From: Nonomuraea jiangxiensis
GTDB taxonomy: Bacteria; Actinomycetota; Actinomycetes; Streptosporangiales; Streptosporangiaceae
Assembly (NCBI RefSeq): GCF_900099965.1
Contig: NZ_FNDJ01000011.1
Span: 1 to 64,000, forward strand
Direction of reading: 5' to 3'
Length of the DNA: 64,000 nt
Shown here: piece after piece, positions 1 through 7,872 of the stretch
Position numbering within the stretch: position 1 is the stretch's first letter
How the letters are laid out: each line of letters opens with the position of its first letter
Position numbers and translations under genes: made by a program
Notes under the pieces: generated by a model
What the model was told of the DNA's origin: nothing
The model's input: the letters and a program-made list of their open reading frames with translations, nothing else
Databases searched by the model: none

Positions 1-18
1 CAGGGCCGAAGCGTTCTC
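1..18. repeat. Left terminal inverted repeat of the ISAs1-family element
   Basis: CAGGGCCGAAGCGTTCTC matches the right terminus (1349-1366, inverted) at 17 of 18 positions. Confidence 0.8.
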
Positions 19-1267
19 ATGTCGTAAGACCGAGTAGTTGAAGGCCGTCGGCGGGGTGGCTGCGGTAGTGGTCGGTGGCGGCGGCGATGTTGGTCCAGCC
101 GATCAGGCGGGCCAGGCCGATGGCCAGGTTGCGGAGGCTGGCCATGATCCGGGGTGCAGTGCCGGTGCGGACGCGGGAGGCGTCTTCGCGGTAGGTGACG
201 TCACGGGTGTGGTGCAGGACCTCGACGCTCCAGTGCCCGCGGATCAGCGCGGCGAGCTGGGGGTGGGTGACTCGTCCGGGTGGGAGGCTGGTGATGGCGT
301 AGATCGTCACGATGGTGGTCTTGCCGGTTCGGTGGTCGGTGCGGCGGCGTTTGACCTGGATGGCCTGGGCGGCGTGGGGGAAGGGCAGGTTGGGGCGGAC
401 GGTGCAGATCTTCATGCGACGGATCTCGCGGCGGCCATGGCCTTGCTCGTCGGTACGGTCGTTCAACACGGCTTCCCGCCAGGGCAGGGCCTTGAGCCGG
501 CGGTGCAGGGTGGGCTGGTTGCCCTTGACGATGAACAGGTAGTGGCCGCCGGCGGCGATGATGTGGCGGGCGTGTTCGTGCTGGGTGTGCAGGGCGTCGG
601 CGGTGATCACCATGTGGGTGAGGTCCAGCCCGGACAGCAGGGGCGTGAAGGCGGGAATCTCGTTGCTCTTGGCGTCGATCTGGCGTTGGGCCACGACGGT
701 CTGGGTGTCATGGCGAGTGGCCGCCAGCAGATGGACCGTGGTGCCGCCGGCAGTGCGGCTGCCGCGCAGGGTCTTGCCGTCCACGGCCAGGCCGGTGAGC
801 GGAGTCCGGGCTGAGGGCGGGCTGGTGGTGGGTGATGCGTCGGCGGCGAGCATGGCCAGGTAGGCGCAGGTGGCGGTGTCGAAGTCGTCGCCGTCCAGGC
901 GGGCGAGCAGGCGACCCAGGGTGCTGGCGGCCAGCCGTACGGTGCCGGGCAGACCGGCTCGTTGGCGTAGCGCGGGGTCATACCCGGCGATGAACCGGGT
1001 GATCTTGACGAGGGAGGTCGCTCCGCTGAGGACGGCCAGCAGGGATAACGCCAGCAGTGGGCCGAGCCGGTAGCGGCGTCCGCGACGGCTGCGCGGGTCG
1101 GGGATGGCGTCCAGGACCTGGGCCAGGGTCGGCAGATCGGGCAGGTCGCCCGGTGGGTCGGCGATGGTGACGTGCTCCAGGTGGCGGGCGAGCACGTCGA
1201 TCGGGGATGATGGCACGCGAACGCGGCCCCTGTTCTTGATCGACTGGCGTAGACACCCAACGATCAT
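17..1267 (-). CDS. ISAs1-family DDE transposase
   Basis: This 416-residue protein is the transposase of the enclosing element and catalyses its cut-and-paste movement. The N-terminal part (about residues 40-120) carries the DDE_Tnp_1-associated region with DPRSRRGRRYRLG. The catalytic core shows AVDGKTLRGS (first Asp), VITADALHTQ (second Asp) and an Arg-rich end with VEVLHHTRDVTYRED holding the Glu. Length is normal for the family (370-420) and there is no internal stop, so the enzyme looks intact. The ATG start lies about 100 bp inside the right inverted repeat, which leaves room for an internal promoter. Its stop is almost at the left terminus, as is usual for compact IS elements. Confidence 0.9.
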   Translation of the reverse strand: MIVGCLRQSIKNRGRVRVPSSPIDVLARHLEHVTIADPPGDLPDLPTLAQVLDAIPDPRSRRGRRYRLGPLLALSLLAVLSGATSLVKITRFIAGYDPALRQRAGLPGTVRLAASTLGRLLARLDGDDFDTATCAYLAMLAADASPTTSPPSARTPLTGLAVDGKTLRGSRTAGGTTVHLLAATRHDTQTVVAQRQIDAKSNEIPAFTPLLSGLDLTHMVITADALHTQHEHARHIIAAGGHYLFIVKGNQPTLHRRLKALPWREAVLNDRTDEQGHGRREIRRMKICTVRPNLPFPHAAQAIQVKRRRTDHRTGKTTIVTIYAITSLPPGRVTHPQLAALIRGHWSVEVLHHTRDVTYREDASRVRTGTAPRIMASLRNLAIGLARLIGWTNIAAATDHYRSHPADGLQLLGLTT

Positions 1268-1348
1268 CAGGGGTCGCGTTTGCCATCTATACCCCGGGGT
1301 GCCCCCTCAACCGCCCGGCCTCAACGCGCCGCGAGCGTCCCATCAGCC

Positions 1349-1366
1349 GAGAACGCATCGGCCCTG
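1349..1366. repeat. Right terminal inverted repeat of the ISAs1-family element
   Basis: The inverted copy of the left terminus differs only at one base (A to T at repeat position 10). It ends at the CTG of 1364-1366, directly before the interrupted pentapeptide gene. Confidence 0.8.
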
Positions 1367-1371
1367 GCCAC

Positions 1372-2199
1372 GTGACCGACCGCTACACCAAAGCGATCGA
1401 GCAACTCGGCTCGGACAAGCCGGATATTCAATTGGGTGGGATTTACGCGTTGGAGCGCGTCGCCCGGGACTCCGCTCGTGACCATCCAACTGTCATGGAA
1501 GTCCTCTGCACCTTTATTCGTGAACACAGCCGAGACCCCGATCTCGACCCCCCGGGGAGGAACGCCATGGAACGAGCCAAGCCGGACAAGCACGGGGTGC
1601 CGCCGAGGCCGAAAATGGCAATCCAGGCGGCAGCTACGGTGATAGGCCGCCGGAACCGCACATACGACACGCAGCCTCCCAACCTCGCTCGTGCGAACTT
1701 GGGTGGTGCAGACCTCGCCAACGCTGACCTCACCAGCGTGAACCTCGCCCGTGCGGTCCTCGCTGGCGCGGTCCTCGCTGATGCGGACCTCTCTGGCGCG
1801 GACCTCTCCGACGCGGACCTCTCCGAGGCCAACCTCGCCGTTGCGAACCTCGCTGAGGCGAAGCTCATCACCGCGAATCTCTCCCACGCGTTTCTCGCTG
1901 GTGCCAGCCTCCAACGCGCAAACCTTTTCGGCGCACACCTTCACGAGGCGCACTTCTCCCTCGCGGATCTCACTAACGCTGGCCTTGTCCAGGCGATCCT
2001 CACCTGCGCAGACCTCACTCAAGCGGACCTCGCTGGTGCGGACCTCACCAGCGCGGACCTCACCGGCGCGGACCTCTCTGGCGCGGACGTCACCAGTGCG
2101 GACCTCACCGACGTGATCGGATTGCCTGATCATCTGAGACCAACCAGGCAGGAGAGCTCGGCTGACGCCGCCGATGGGGCAAATCGGGAGGGCGCTTGA
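1372..2199 (+). CDS. Pentapeptide-repeat protein, 5' end cut off by the IS
   Basis: The remaining 275 residues have two parts. Residues 1-90 contain VTDRYTKAIEQLG, then GGIYALERVARDSARDHPTVMEVL and FIREHS, the conserved pre-repeat region of actinobacterial pentapeptide proteins. From about residue 94 there are roughly 28 tandem A(D/N)LxX pentapeptides, which fold into a right-handed quadrilateral beta-helix. Family members normally have an N-terminal membrane segment before this region. Here the frame runs straight into the ISAs1 terminus (ends at 1366), and the GTG at 1372 is just the first possible start after the insertion. The frame stays open upstream into the IS. I infer that the gene was interrupted and its 5' part lies beyond the window. 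Whether the stump is translated is unknown. No specific role can be assigned. Confidence 0.75.
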   Translation: MTDRYTKAIEQLGSDKPDIQLGGIYALERVARDSARDHPTVMEVLCTFIREHSRDPDLDPPGRNAMERAKPDKHGVPPRPKMAIQAAATVIGRRNRTYDTQPPNLARANLGGADLANADLTSVNLARAVLAGAVLADADLSGADLSDADLSEANLAVANLAEAKLITANLSHAFLAGASLQRANLFGAHLHEAHFSLADLTNAGLVQAILTCADLTQADLAGADLTSADLTGADLSGADVTSADLTDVIGLPDHLRPTRQESSADAADGANREGA

Positions 2200-2298
2200 T
2201 TTACGCCCCCTTGATCGGTTGGGAACTTCTGGGAGCGTCTTGAACGTTGGCGAAGCACGCTATCTCGATATAGATCGAGGACGATAAGGGGGGTTGCT

Positions 2299-2601
2299 AT
2301 GGGGGCTCCTATCCGGATGACACGGACCACGCAGGAGGTCCTCTCCATGCTCCAGGACGCCGCCGGCCGCGGCGAGGCCACCTACGGGCTTGAGATCTGC
2401 AAGACGACCGGGCTAGGTCCCGGCACGGCTTATCCCATCCTCACCCGACTCGAACGCATCGGCTGGGTCCGCGCCTACTGGACCGAAGACGACACCCGAG
2501 GACCTCGGCGCCGCATGTATGAGCTCACAGGTGAAGGCGTCTCGGCTATCGACCACACTCAGACCGCTGCTACGATGCGGCGGCCCGGGTGGGCAAGATG
2601 A
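2299..2601 (+). CDS. PadR-family transcriptional regulator
   Basis: This 100-residue protein has the PadR winged-helix layout: TTQEVLSMLQDA, ATYGLEICKTTGLGPGTAYPIL (recognition helix) and LERIGWVRAYWTE followed by a wing and RRMYELTGEGVSA. It lacks the longer C-terminal dimerisation region of classical PadR, so it belongs to the short PadR-s2-like class. The ATG start is preceded by a strong GGGGGG Shine-Dalgarno at about 2289-2293. Its stop overlaps the ATG of the next frame (ATGA at 2598-2601), which is typical of a translationally coupled partner. That partner is broken by a stop codon. The DNA target is unknown. Confidence 0.75.
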   Translation: MGAPIRMTRTTQEVLSMLQDAAGRGEATYGLEICKTTGLGPGTAYPILTRLERIGWVRAYWTEDDTRGPRRRMYELTGEGVSAIDHTQTAATMRRPGWAR

Positions 2602-2858
2602 CGGCCACCAGTGCTGGATCTTCCGATAGCAAGGAAGAGTGGTACGAGGTCCTTCAGTAAGCGCTTGCTCAGCGACTAGCCGACGCTGACGACTACCGGT
2701 TCGCTTTAAGCCTTGGGCCTCCTGAAGAGCAGCTCGCCATCAAGTATCTGGCCTACGGAGATTCTGCAGATCCTGAGTATCGGCTATTGGCGGATGCCTA
2801 CGTGGAGAATGCTCGAATGCAGGCTCAGGTTATGTCGGAACTATATCGCTTGGCCTGA
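2598..2858 (+). pseudogene. Partner of the PadR gene, interrupted by an in-frame TAA
   Basis: The frame starts with an ATG overlapping the PadR stop and would encode 86 residues, but codon 21 is TAA (2658-2660). On both sides of the stop the frame looks coding. Before it is MTATSAGSSDSKEEWYEVLQ. After it the same frame continues with AQRLADADDYRFALSLGPPE, then EEQLAIKYLAYGDSADPEYR, and ends at a TGA (2856-2858). The predicted product is soluble and charged. I read it as one gene with a nonsense mutation, consistent with decay in this island. A restart after the stop is possible. The function is unknown. Confidence 0.5.
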
Positions 2859-3156
2859 GCAACAAGCCGTGTTTGCCAAGCACGCTGTGGCTCGTTGGCT
2901 AACGGATATAGGCGCTGCTGCTGCTGCGGAGCCTGAACGGCGGGAGGCCTTGTGTGATCTTGCTGCCACGGGGACGCGCGCCGAGGTGCTGCGCTTCGCT
3001 GTTGGGCTCTTGTATGCCGGTTTGCACTCCACTTTAAGCTCAATGATCAGTCGCATCTGCCAAACCGCAACCACTTACCTGTGCCGGATTTTGCGGTCGC
3101 AGACTCGCACTTGGATACCGCTCAGTGGCCTCCTCTTCTGGGGAGGACGCGAGACA

Positions 3157-3291
3157 ATGGCGGACACCGGACCGGCTGCGGGCATTGTCTACGTGATCCT
3201 CAGCGCGATCGGTTTCTTCGGCCTGGTCGAGTGGATTCGGAAACGCTGGAATATTCGGACCGGGCAGCCTGGCGAGAGAACTCGGGAGTGA
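3157..3291 (+). CDS. Possible small single-span membrane protein
   Basis: This 44-residue frame begins with an ATG that has GGGAGG at 3141-3146 about ten bases upstream. Residues 8-24 (AGIVYVILSAIGFFGLV) form one hydrophobic segment, followed by the basic WIRKRW and a polar tail, so it would sit in the membrane with the C-terminus inside. The same frame is open further upstream, but that part has unlikely composition. Nothing nearby indicates a role, and support is compositional only. Confidence 0.35.
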   Translation: MADTGPAAGIVYVILSAIGFFGLVEWIRKRWNIRTGQPGERTRE

Positions 3292-3396
3292 CCGGCCTCA
3301 AGTGGCGGAGGCTGTCGCAGAATCGGAGGGGATCCTCTGGCTCACTTGGATGGCAGACGTCGTTGGAGTCCAGTTTCATCATTTGCACGACTGACA

Positions 3397-4227
3397 TTAG
3401 CGCGGTATATCTAGTTGATCACAGTAATCGTTCAGCGCCTCAGTGATGACTTCGCCGCCCGTTCGCGACTGCTGTAGGCACACGGCCACCAGGCGGGCCC
3501 TCGCATTTTCCGTCAACCGTACGGAAGTGGGTTTCGACTCGGCTGAAGTCTTCCCCCTTCGAGGTGTCGGCAGCGTCAACTCCGACCCTTCGGGCATCTG
3601 CTTGGGCACGCCGTGGTGGTCGGCGTAGGCGTTGATCGCATCCTCCCACACGCCTTGCACGCTCTTGCCGGTCTGTTCCGTAGCGACCGTGACCCGTGTG
3701 CGGGTCTCAGGGTCGAGTCGCGCCCCGGTGTAGTACAGCGTCGGCCGCTCGAACACCTTGTCGCGGTCGTACTCGCCGGGGACACCCAGCTCGTCGAACC
3801 ACGCGTTAAGCGCGTCGACAACGCATTCGCTGCCGCCCAGGCCGAGACGGGACGCCGTGGCGGCGAGGCGCGCTCGCGTGTTCGTGGTGAGTCGCACCGT
3901 TGTGTGCACGAGGTCCTGGCCAGCCGTGCGGTACTCCGTGGGGGAGGGCAGCTTCACGTCCGCGTTGGCGGGCATCTCCTCGGGGATGCCGTTCTGGTCG
4001 GCGAAGAAGTTGATCGCTTCTTCCCAGATGTCTTGCACGCCTTGCCCTGTGCGTTCGACGGCGGCGCTGAGTCGCTCGTCGGTGTCCTGGTCGAGGCGGG
4101 CGCTCGTGACGTGCAGGTTGACCCACTGCGCTTCGCGGACGCGCATGGGTCGGCGGCGCACAGGTGTCTGCGGTTCTGCTGCCGCTATGTCGGCAAGGTC
4201 CGCGGGTTCGTTCTTGGCGCGGGGCAA
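3397..4227 (-). CDS. Protein with four ribbon-helix-helix-like modules (A-B-A-B)
   Basis: The 276-residue protein is built from four related segments of about 42-50 residues. Each has a beta-strand-like start (VNLHVTSARL, TTVRL, YYTGARL, TSVRL) and two predicted helices. Modules 1 (about 42-96) and 3 (168-222) resemble each other: LDxxTxxR, then TG..VQ..WE.AIN..AD..G.P..MP. Modules 2 (109-150) and 4 (235-276) resemble each other: VRLT.N.RARL, then ALN...D.L..P. The pairs are offset by about 126 residues, so an ancestral A-B pair was duplicated. Ribbon-helix-helix proteins bind DNA as dimers. One chain with four modules could form its own tandem DNA-binding unit, as in plasmid or phage regulators, but that is inference. 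The start is a TTG (4225-4227) with GGAG about nine bases upstream. Confidence 0.6.
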   Translation of the reverse strand: MPRAKNEPADLADIAAAEPQTPVRRRPMRVREAQWVNLHVTSARLDQDTDERLSAAVERTGQGVQDIWEEAINFFADQNGIPEEMPANADVKLPSPTEYRTAGQDLVHTTVRLTTNTRARLAATASRLGLGGSECVVDALNAWFDELGVPGEYDRDKVFERPTLYYTGARLDPETRTRVTVATEQTGKSVQGVWEDAINAYADHHGVPKQMPEGSELTLPTPRRGKTSAESKPTSVRLTENARARLVAVCLQQSRTGGEVITEALNDYCDQLDIPR

Positions 4228-4698
4228 TGTAGGCGCTCCGGGTGGTGGCGGCGTGGCGGGTTTGTGCAGTGTCCAACGGTATTGGTTCGGCAGCGCTTTG
4301 TCGCGTCCTCCATGTCCGTTTTATCAGTATTTCGCGAAGTTCTGAGCTGTCCCCTAAGGGTTCACGGCATCGCAGGGGACGCGACGTAAAGCGACAGCGG
4401 AACCGCATCCGAAAAGGGCATGAACCACACCGCATCCGCAGAGACGAGGCCGCGCCAGATCTTGACAGAGCGCGATTGGACAGAACATGAAGATTATCCT
4501 TTCAGTATTCGCAATGAAAGCACTGATCCGATGCTGAGTACAGTTGCTATGCTGCCTGAAGCTATCGGCTATGGCGGCGTTCGTCACACCGCCAGAAGCC
4601 AGAACTCTAAACCATTCCTCATGCCATGCGGCCTGACTGACTAGCTGTCCGTGAATCGTGCCGCCAGGCGTAGCGAGTGCAATTCCAGGACTCGTCAA
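4228..4698. other. Intergenic stretch without a recognisable gene
   Basis: About 470 bases separate the RHH-like gene from the IS982-type transposase. Base composition is less GC-rich than the surroundings (for example 4490-4560). Short frames exist on both strands, but none has a good start signal or family-like content. The 5' end of this stretch should hold the promoter of the RHH-like gene. The outer end of the IS982 element probably lies in its last 100 bases, but I could not fix its terminal repeat. Confidence 0.4.
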
Positions 4699-4700
4699 AC

Positions 4701-5606
4701 CTATGGCTTTTGAAAAAGTATCTCACCGCCAGTGGCCTTGTCGTTGTGCCAGATCACGGCGGTGAGGGCGAGCACGCGGGTGATGACACGGATCACTACC
4801 TCGGCTGCGGTGCGTCCGCCGTGGCGTTCCAGGTCGAGTTGGCCCTTGAAGGTCTGGTTGATCGATTCGATGGTCTGGCGTAGGGGTTTGAACAGGTGAG
4901 CACCGGCCCGTGGGGGTTCGCCCTTGAGTGCCTTGCGCAGCAGGTTCAGGCCTTCTTCGGCCAGGGTGTGTTCGAAGTCGCGGCCGTAGTACTGCATGTC
5001 GGCGATGAGGTCTTGGCCGCGGTGGCGGCCAGGCAGGTCGGGGTCAGCGGCCAGCATGCCGAGCAGGGTGGTGCGCTCATCGGCTTTGGCACCGGTCAGG
5101 GCGAAGGCCACCGGCAGTCCACTCAGCGTGCACAGCAGGTGCAGGCGCAGTCCCCAGAAGAAGCGGGAGTGGGAGGGGCAGTAGCCATACTCTGCCCAGC
5201 CAGCCAGGTCGCTGCGCTGAGTGGTCTGGCGGGAGCGGCCGCATTCGATGGGGGTGGAGTCGGCCACCCAGACGTCATCACTCCACAGCGAGGTGTCCCG
5301 GCCGAGGATGCGGATCAGGTGCAGCACCAGGCCGGTGGCGGCGCGCAGCCGCTTGTTGTAGCCGGATTGGCCGGGCAGGTAGGGGAACATCCAGGCCAGG
5401 TGGGCGCGGGCGTAACGCAGCCGGCGCCGTTCGGAGGTGAAGCCGAGCAGCGCTGACAGAACTGCCAGGGTGACCAGCTCAGCGTCGCTGAGGGTGGGTT
5501 GGATGCCTACCCGGGGGCGTTCGGGTGCCAGGTCCGGGAAAGCGATCAGCTGATCGTCGATCTTCACGTAGAGTGCGGTGGCGAGGGTGTTCATTTCTGT
5601 CGTCAC
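4701..5606 (-). CDS. IS982-family transposase
   Basis: This 301-residue DDE transposase has the IS982 hallmarks. The N-terminal part reads MNTLATALYVKIDDQL, then PTLSDAELVTLAVLSALLGF and MFPYLPGQSGYNKRLRAA. The three acidic catalytic positions appear in VADSTPIECG (Asp), LIADMQYYG (Asp) and QTIESINQTFKGQ (Glu). Length is normal and the frame is uninterrupted, so it could be active. The best start may be the internal ATG of MNTLATALY, five codons downstream. Clear terminal repeats were not found by eye. The element should reach roughly from 4650-4700 to 5610-5660. Confidence 0.85.
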   Translation of the reverse strand: MTTEMNTLATALYVKIDDQLIAFPDLAPERPRVGIQPTLSDAELVTLAVLSALLGFTSERRRLRYARAHLAWMFPYLPGQSGYNKRLRAATGLVLHLIRILGRDTSLWSDDVWVADSTPIECGRSRQTTQRSDLAGWAEYGYCPSHSRFFWGLRLHLLCTLSGLPVAFALTGAKADERTTLLGMLAADPDLPGRHRGQDLIADMQYYGRDFEHTLAEEGLNLLRKALKGEPPRAGAHLFKPLRQTIESINQTFKGQLDLERHGGRTAAEVVIRVITRVLALTAVIWHNDKATGGEILFQKP

Positions 5607-5721
5607 AAACGGATCTTGGACACCCTCGTTGCATGTCCGCAGCCAAACGGCCGATCTTCACCCCTTGGAATCAACCATCTAGACGACGGCGAATCATGCG
5701 ATTGCATCTGTGCGTGGCTCC

Positions 5722-6309
5722 TCAGTGACGCTGCCACCCGGTTGGAGTAACCCGCCGGGTGCGCCGGTAGTACGACCAACCGGCGACCGGTAGCGCGATC
5801 ATCCATGCGAGCAAGACGGGCAGGCCGATGAATGCACCGGTCAGGGTGAACGGATCGTCTGGACTCGCCTCGGCGATGGCGCGAGGGATCTGCACGGGCA
5901 GGGTGAGCGAGTAGCCCACCAGCAGGACAGAGCCCAGGAGGGTCGGGGTGAGCGGAAACCATGGTGGGACCCGGCGTCTGCCCAGCACGGGGATCCACCG
6001 GGGATAGACCAGGCCCCAGCCACTGATCAGACCGAGTGACAGGATTCCACCGAGGATGGCGAGCAGCGTCAGCACCCCGAGGTACATGGCACCCGCAGGT
6101 ATGCCCAGGATTCCGTCCTCTGGGTAGCTTTCCGTGCCGTGAGCGCGGCCGTGATACCAGGCGTCGAAGCTTGCTTCGTTGGCGAGGAACGGGATTCCGA
6201 GCATCCAAGGGATGTGCAACGGCACGAACCCGAGGATGGGAGCCACCCAGCCCACCGTTCCGGCGGCACGCGCCCAGCGGGGTGGCGGAGGAACTGCTGT
6301 TTGCGTCAT
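5722..6309 (-). CDS. Multi-pass membrane protein of unknown function
   Basis: This protein of about 195 residues starts at MTQTAVPPPPRWAR and has about five hydrophobic spans: VGWVAPILGFVPLHIPWMLG, AMYLGVLTLLAILGGILSLG, LLGSVLLVGYSLTLP, GAFIGLPVLLAWMIALPVAG and one partial span. It ends in an Arg-rich cytoplasmic tail (YYRRTRRV). Similar membrane proteins are common in actinomycetes without assigned function. The gene stands alone between an IS982 element and phage remnants. A dense set of inverted repeats lies in its upstream region (6332-6388). An in-frame upstream ATG at 6324 is an alternative start. Confidence 0.6.
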   Translation of the reverse strand: MTQTAVPPPPRWARAAGTVGWVAPILGFVPLHIPWMLGIPFLANEASFDAWYHGRAHGTESYPEDGILGIPAGAMYLGVLTLLAILGGILSLGLISGWGLVYPRWIPVLGRRRVPPWFPLTPTLLGSVLLVGYSLTLPVQIPRAIAEASPDDPFTLTGAFIGLPVLLAWMIALPVAGWSYYRRTRRVTPTGWQRH

Positions 6310-6331
6310 GGCCGTAGGATCCACGGCGCCG

Positions 6332-6388
6332 CCTGTGACCAGACTGAGAGATGCTGATGAGTTTCTCAGCCTCGGTCACAGGTGACCG
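6332..6388. promoter_or_regulatory. Nested inverted repeats upstream of the membrane protein gene
   Basis: CCTGTGACC (6332-6340) pairs with GGTCACAGG (6374-6382), and the inner CTGAGA (6344-6349) pairs with TCTCAG (6364-6369). The right arm also forms CGGTCAC-AG-GTGACCG (6373-6388), a 7-bp-arm palindrome. GTCAC/GTGAC half-sites in this position look like a regulator operator or a leader hairpin of the minus-strand gene. Confidence 0.4.
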
Positions 6389-6605
6389 GGCTCATCGCAA
6401 CAGGCGGACCTCCCGCGGTGGCCGCCCCGTCCCTTAGACGTACGCCCAGCCGGTTGTGGCGGCCTGGCCTGGGCGTGCCTGCTCCGCGGTTTCCCCGTAC
6501 GCGCGTCGAGCGCCCGGTGCGACCCCGGCCCCCGCTGTTGAGCGGCAGCGCGGGGCCGGGGCCGCACCGCTGGACCTGATCCACTCTGATCCGAGGGAGG
6601 GTCTC

Positions 6606-6686
6606 GTGGCCGACTTCACGTTCAACATCGCCTTGGGCCGTATCACCGAACTGCAGACGTGGTCCATCCTTCCGCGGGTGCTGTAG
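6606..6686 (+). pseudogene. 5' stump of a phage structural/tail gene
   Basis: A GTG preceded by GGGAGGG opens MADFTFNIALGRITEL, which matches the N-terminus of a protein family widespread in actinobacterial siphophage tail modules (ADFTFNIAKGR...). After about 16 residues the likeness ends and a stop follows ten codons later. The family is normally over 100 residues. This is a truncated remnant of the same tail module as the genes at 7173-7822. Confidence 0.5.
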
Positions 6687-6721
6687 CCCTGGACGGTCTT
6701 TGCCTGCGCTACTGGCCCCCG

Positions 6722-7018
6722 TCAGCGCCGGTATCGGTCGCGGATTGCAGCCTCAATCCGAAGCAGGGCTCCGACCACAGCAATTCCCAGGAAGATTTGC
6801 ACCCACAACCCGGTCCGGGGATCCAAGCCAACATACACCTGGATCAGAGCGAGTAAGACGCCGCCGACAACAGCGATCGTCCCCACATGCCGGAGTCCGG
6901 CGCGGATTTTGTACAGAACTCCAATATGGCCTTTGTACAGGCTAAGCAAGTCTAACCAGCTCAGCTTGTCCACCGGCTCCGGCTTGTTCGGCTGCGGCTC
7001 TCCGTTGGCTGCGGTCAT
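6722..7018 (-). CDS. Small two-span membrane protein
   Basis: This 98-residue protein starts at MTAANGEPQPNKPEP. It has a polar N-terminus, an amphipathic stretch (KLSWLDLLSLYKGHIGVLYK) and two hydrophobic spans (TIAVVGGVLLALIQVYVGL and LWVQIFLGIAVVGALL), and ends in the basic IEAAIRDRYRR. The size and topology resemble phage or island membrane proteins such as holin-like proteins, but there is no diagnostic motif. It lies on the opposite strand inside the phage tail remnant, so it could be cargo or part of the replaced segment. An upstream ATG at 7030 is an alternative start. Confidence 0.5.
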   Translation of the reverse strand: MTAANGEPQPNKPEPVDKLSWLDLLSLYKGHIGVLYKIRAGLRHVGTIAVVGGVLLALIQVYVGLDPRTGLWVQIFLGIAVVGALLRIEAAIRDRYRR

Positions 7019-7172
7019 GGCGTGCAGCATCCCACGCCATGACAAGATCCGAAAGTTCCTTTCACGCTGTTGATCACACACATCGAGACAATCCCTAGCT
7101 CCTTTCCGTTTCCTTTCGCGCTGTCCCGCTGTTGCGGGGCGGCGCTTTCGCATGCTCTGAAGGAGAAACCAC

Positions 7173-7649
7173 ATGCGGAGCCTTCTGGCGCGTGACTGGA
7201 AGCTGGACGTGGACACGTACATTCCCGGCGCGACCGAGCCGACCTGGACCCCGGTCAAGGGCCTGACCAGCTTCGAGCGCAGCTCGGATGACAACACGGA
7301 GGAGGACGGCGACTTCGACGACGAGGAGGGCTACGGCAGCTCCGTCGTCACCGGCCGGACGTGGCAGATCGAGGCCGAGGGGCGCAGGAAGCGCACCGAC
7401 GACACGGTGTTCACCCCGGACCCCGGCCAGGAGAAGATCCTTAAGGTCGCGCAGATCGTGGGTTTCAACGCCAACATCTGGGTCTGCTGGTGTCGCAGGG
7501 ACGGCGCTCCCGACGCGTACGAGGGCACCCGCACGGTGACCGACTACACCGAGGGCGGCGAGACCACGGATCTGGAGCCCTTCAGCTTCACTCTGTTGGG
7601 CCAGGGCTCGCCGACCGAGATCGCCAACCCGGTGACGGAGGCGCCCTGA
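7173..7649 (+). CDS. Phage major tail (tail tube) protein
   Basis: The 158-residue protein has the pattern of siphophage tail tube proteins in actinobacterial prophages. It starts MRSLLARDWKLDVDT, followed by a PVKGLTSFE segment, an acidic EEDGDFDDEEGYGS loop, TWQIEAEGRRKR, a DPGQEKILKVA segment, an AYEG segment and a C-terminal LGQGSPTEIANPV. It would polymerise into the tail tube. The ATG start has AAGGAGA nine bases upstream. It overlaps the next phage gene by one base (TGATG). With only three tail genes left and no capsid, portal, terminase or integrase genes in view, this is a prophage remnant. Confidence 0.75.
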   Translation: MRSLLARDWKLDVDTYIPGATEPTWTPVKGLTSFERSSDDNTEEDGDFDDEEGYGSSVVTGRTWQIEAEGRRKRTDDTVFTPDPGQEKILKVAQIVGFNANIWVCWCRRDGAPDAYEGTRTVTDYTEGGETTDLEPFSFTLLGQGSPTEIANPVTEAP

Positions 7650-7822
7650 TGGCGGCGGCCTTCAAGGACCACGACGAGTTCTTCGATGCCACGCTGAAGC
7701 TGCCGGTAGGCGGGAAGACGTACGTCATCCCGCCATCGTCCGCCGAGGTGGGCCTGCTGTGCCAGCGGCTCATGCAGGCCGTGCGGGTGCCGAATATTCA
7801 TCCGTGCAGGTCATGGAGGTGA
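7649..7822 (+). pseudogene. Truncated phage tail assembly gene (DUF7426-like)
   Basis: Fifty-seven codons follow the tail tube gene. MAAAFKDHDEFFDATLKL, then PVGGKTYVIPPSSAEVGLL, is the N-terminal signature of the small gene after the tail tube gene in actinophages, a likely tail assembly chaperone. Family-like sequence ends near residue 45 (RLMQAVRVP), after which unrelated codons run to a stop. The break coincides with the start of a decayed transposase segment, so an insertion or deletion removed the rest. Confidence 0.6.
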
Positions 7823-7872
7823 TGCACTCTCTTGTGCTCCCGTCGTGAGCCCTCACGGCATGATGGCCGATC

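Larger units (their letters stand above)
1..1366 (-). mobile_element. Complete ISAs1-family insertion sequence
   Basis: The element is bounded by terminal inverted repeats. The left end, 1-18, reads CAGGGCCGAAGCGTTCTC. The right end, 1349-1366, read on the minus strand, is CAGGGCCGATGCGTTCTC, so 17 of 18 bases match. Between them is one transposase gene on the minus strand. Total length of about 1.37 kb and termini starting CAGGGCCG fit the ISAs1 family. The left flank lies outside the window, so the target duplication cannot be checked. The right end abuts the coding frame of a pentapeptide-repeat gene, which the insertion appears to have cut. Confidence 0.85.

Noticed and set aside
2713..3156. 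Upstream part of a long open frame leading into the small membrane protein at 3157
   Set aside because: Residues are Cys/Trp/Met-rich and overlap the PadR-partner frame, which reads better. No start signal or family likeness was seen.
4640..5660. Terminal repeats of the IS982-type element
   Set aside because: No convincing inverted pair was found by eye on both sides, so element ends are not reported.
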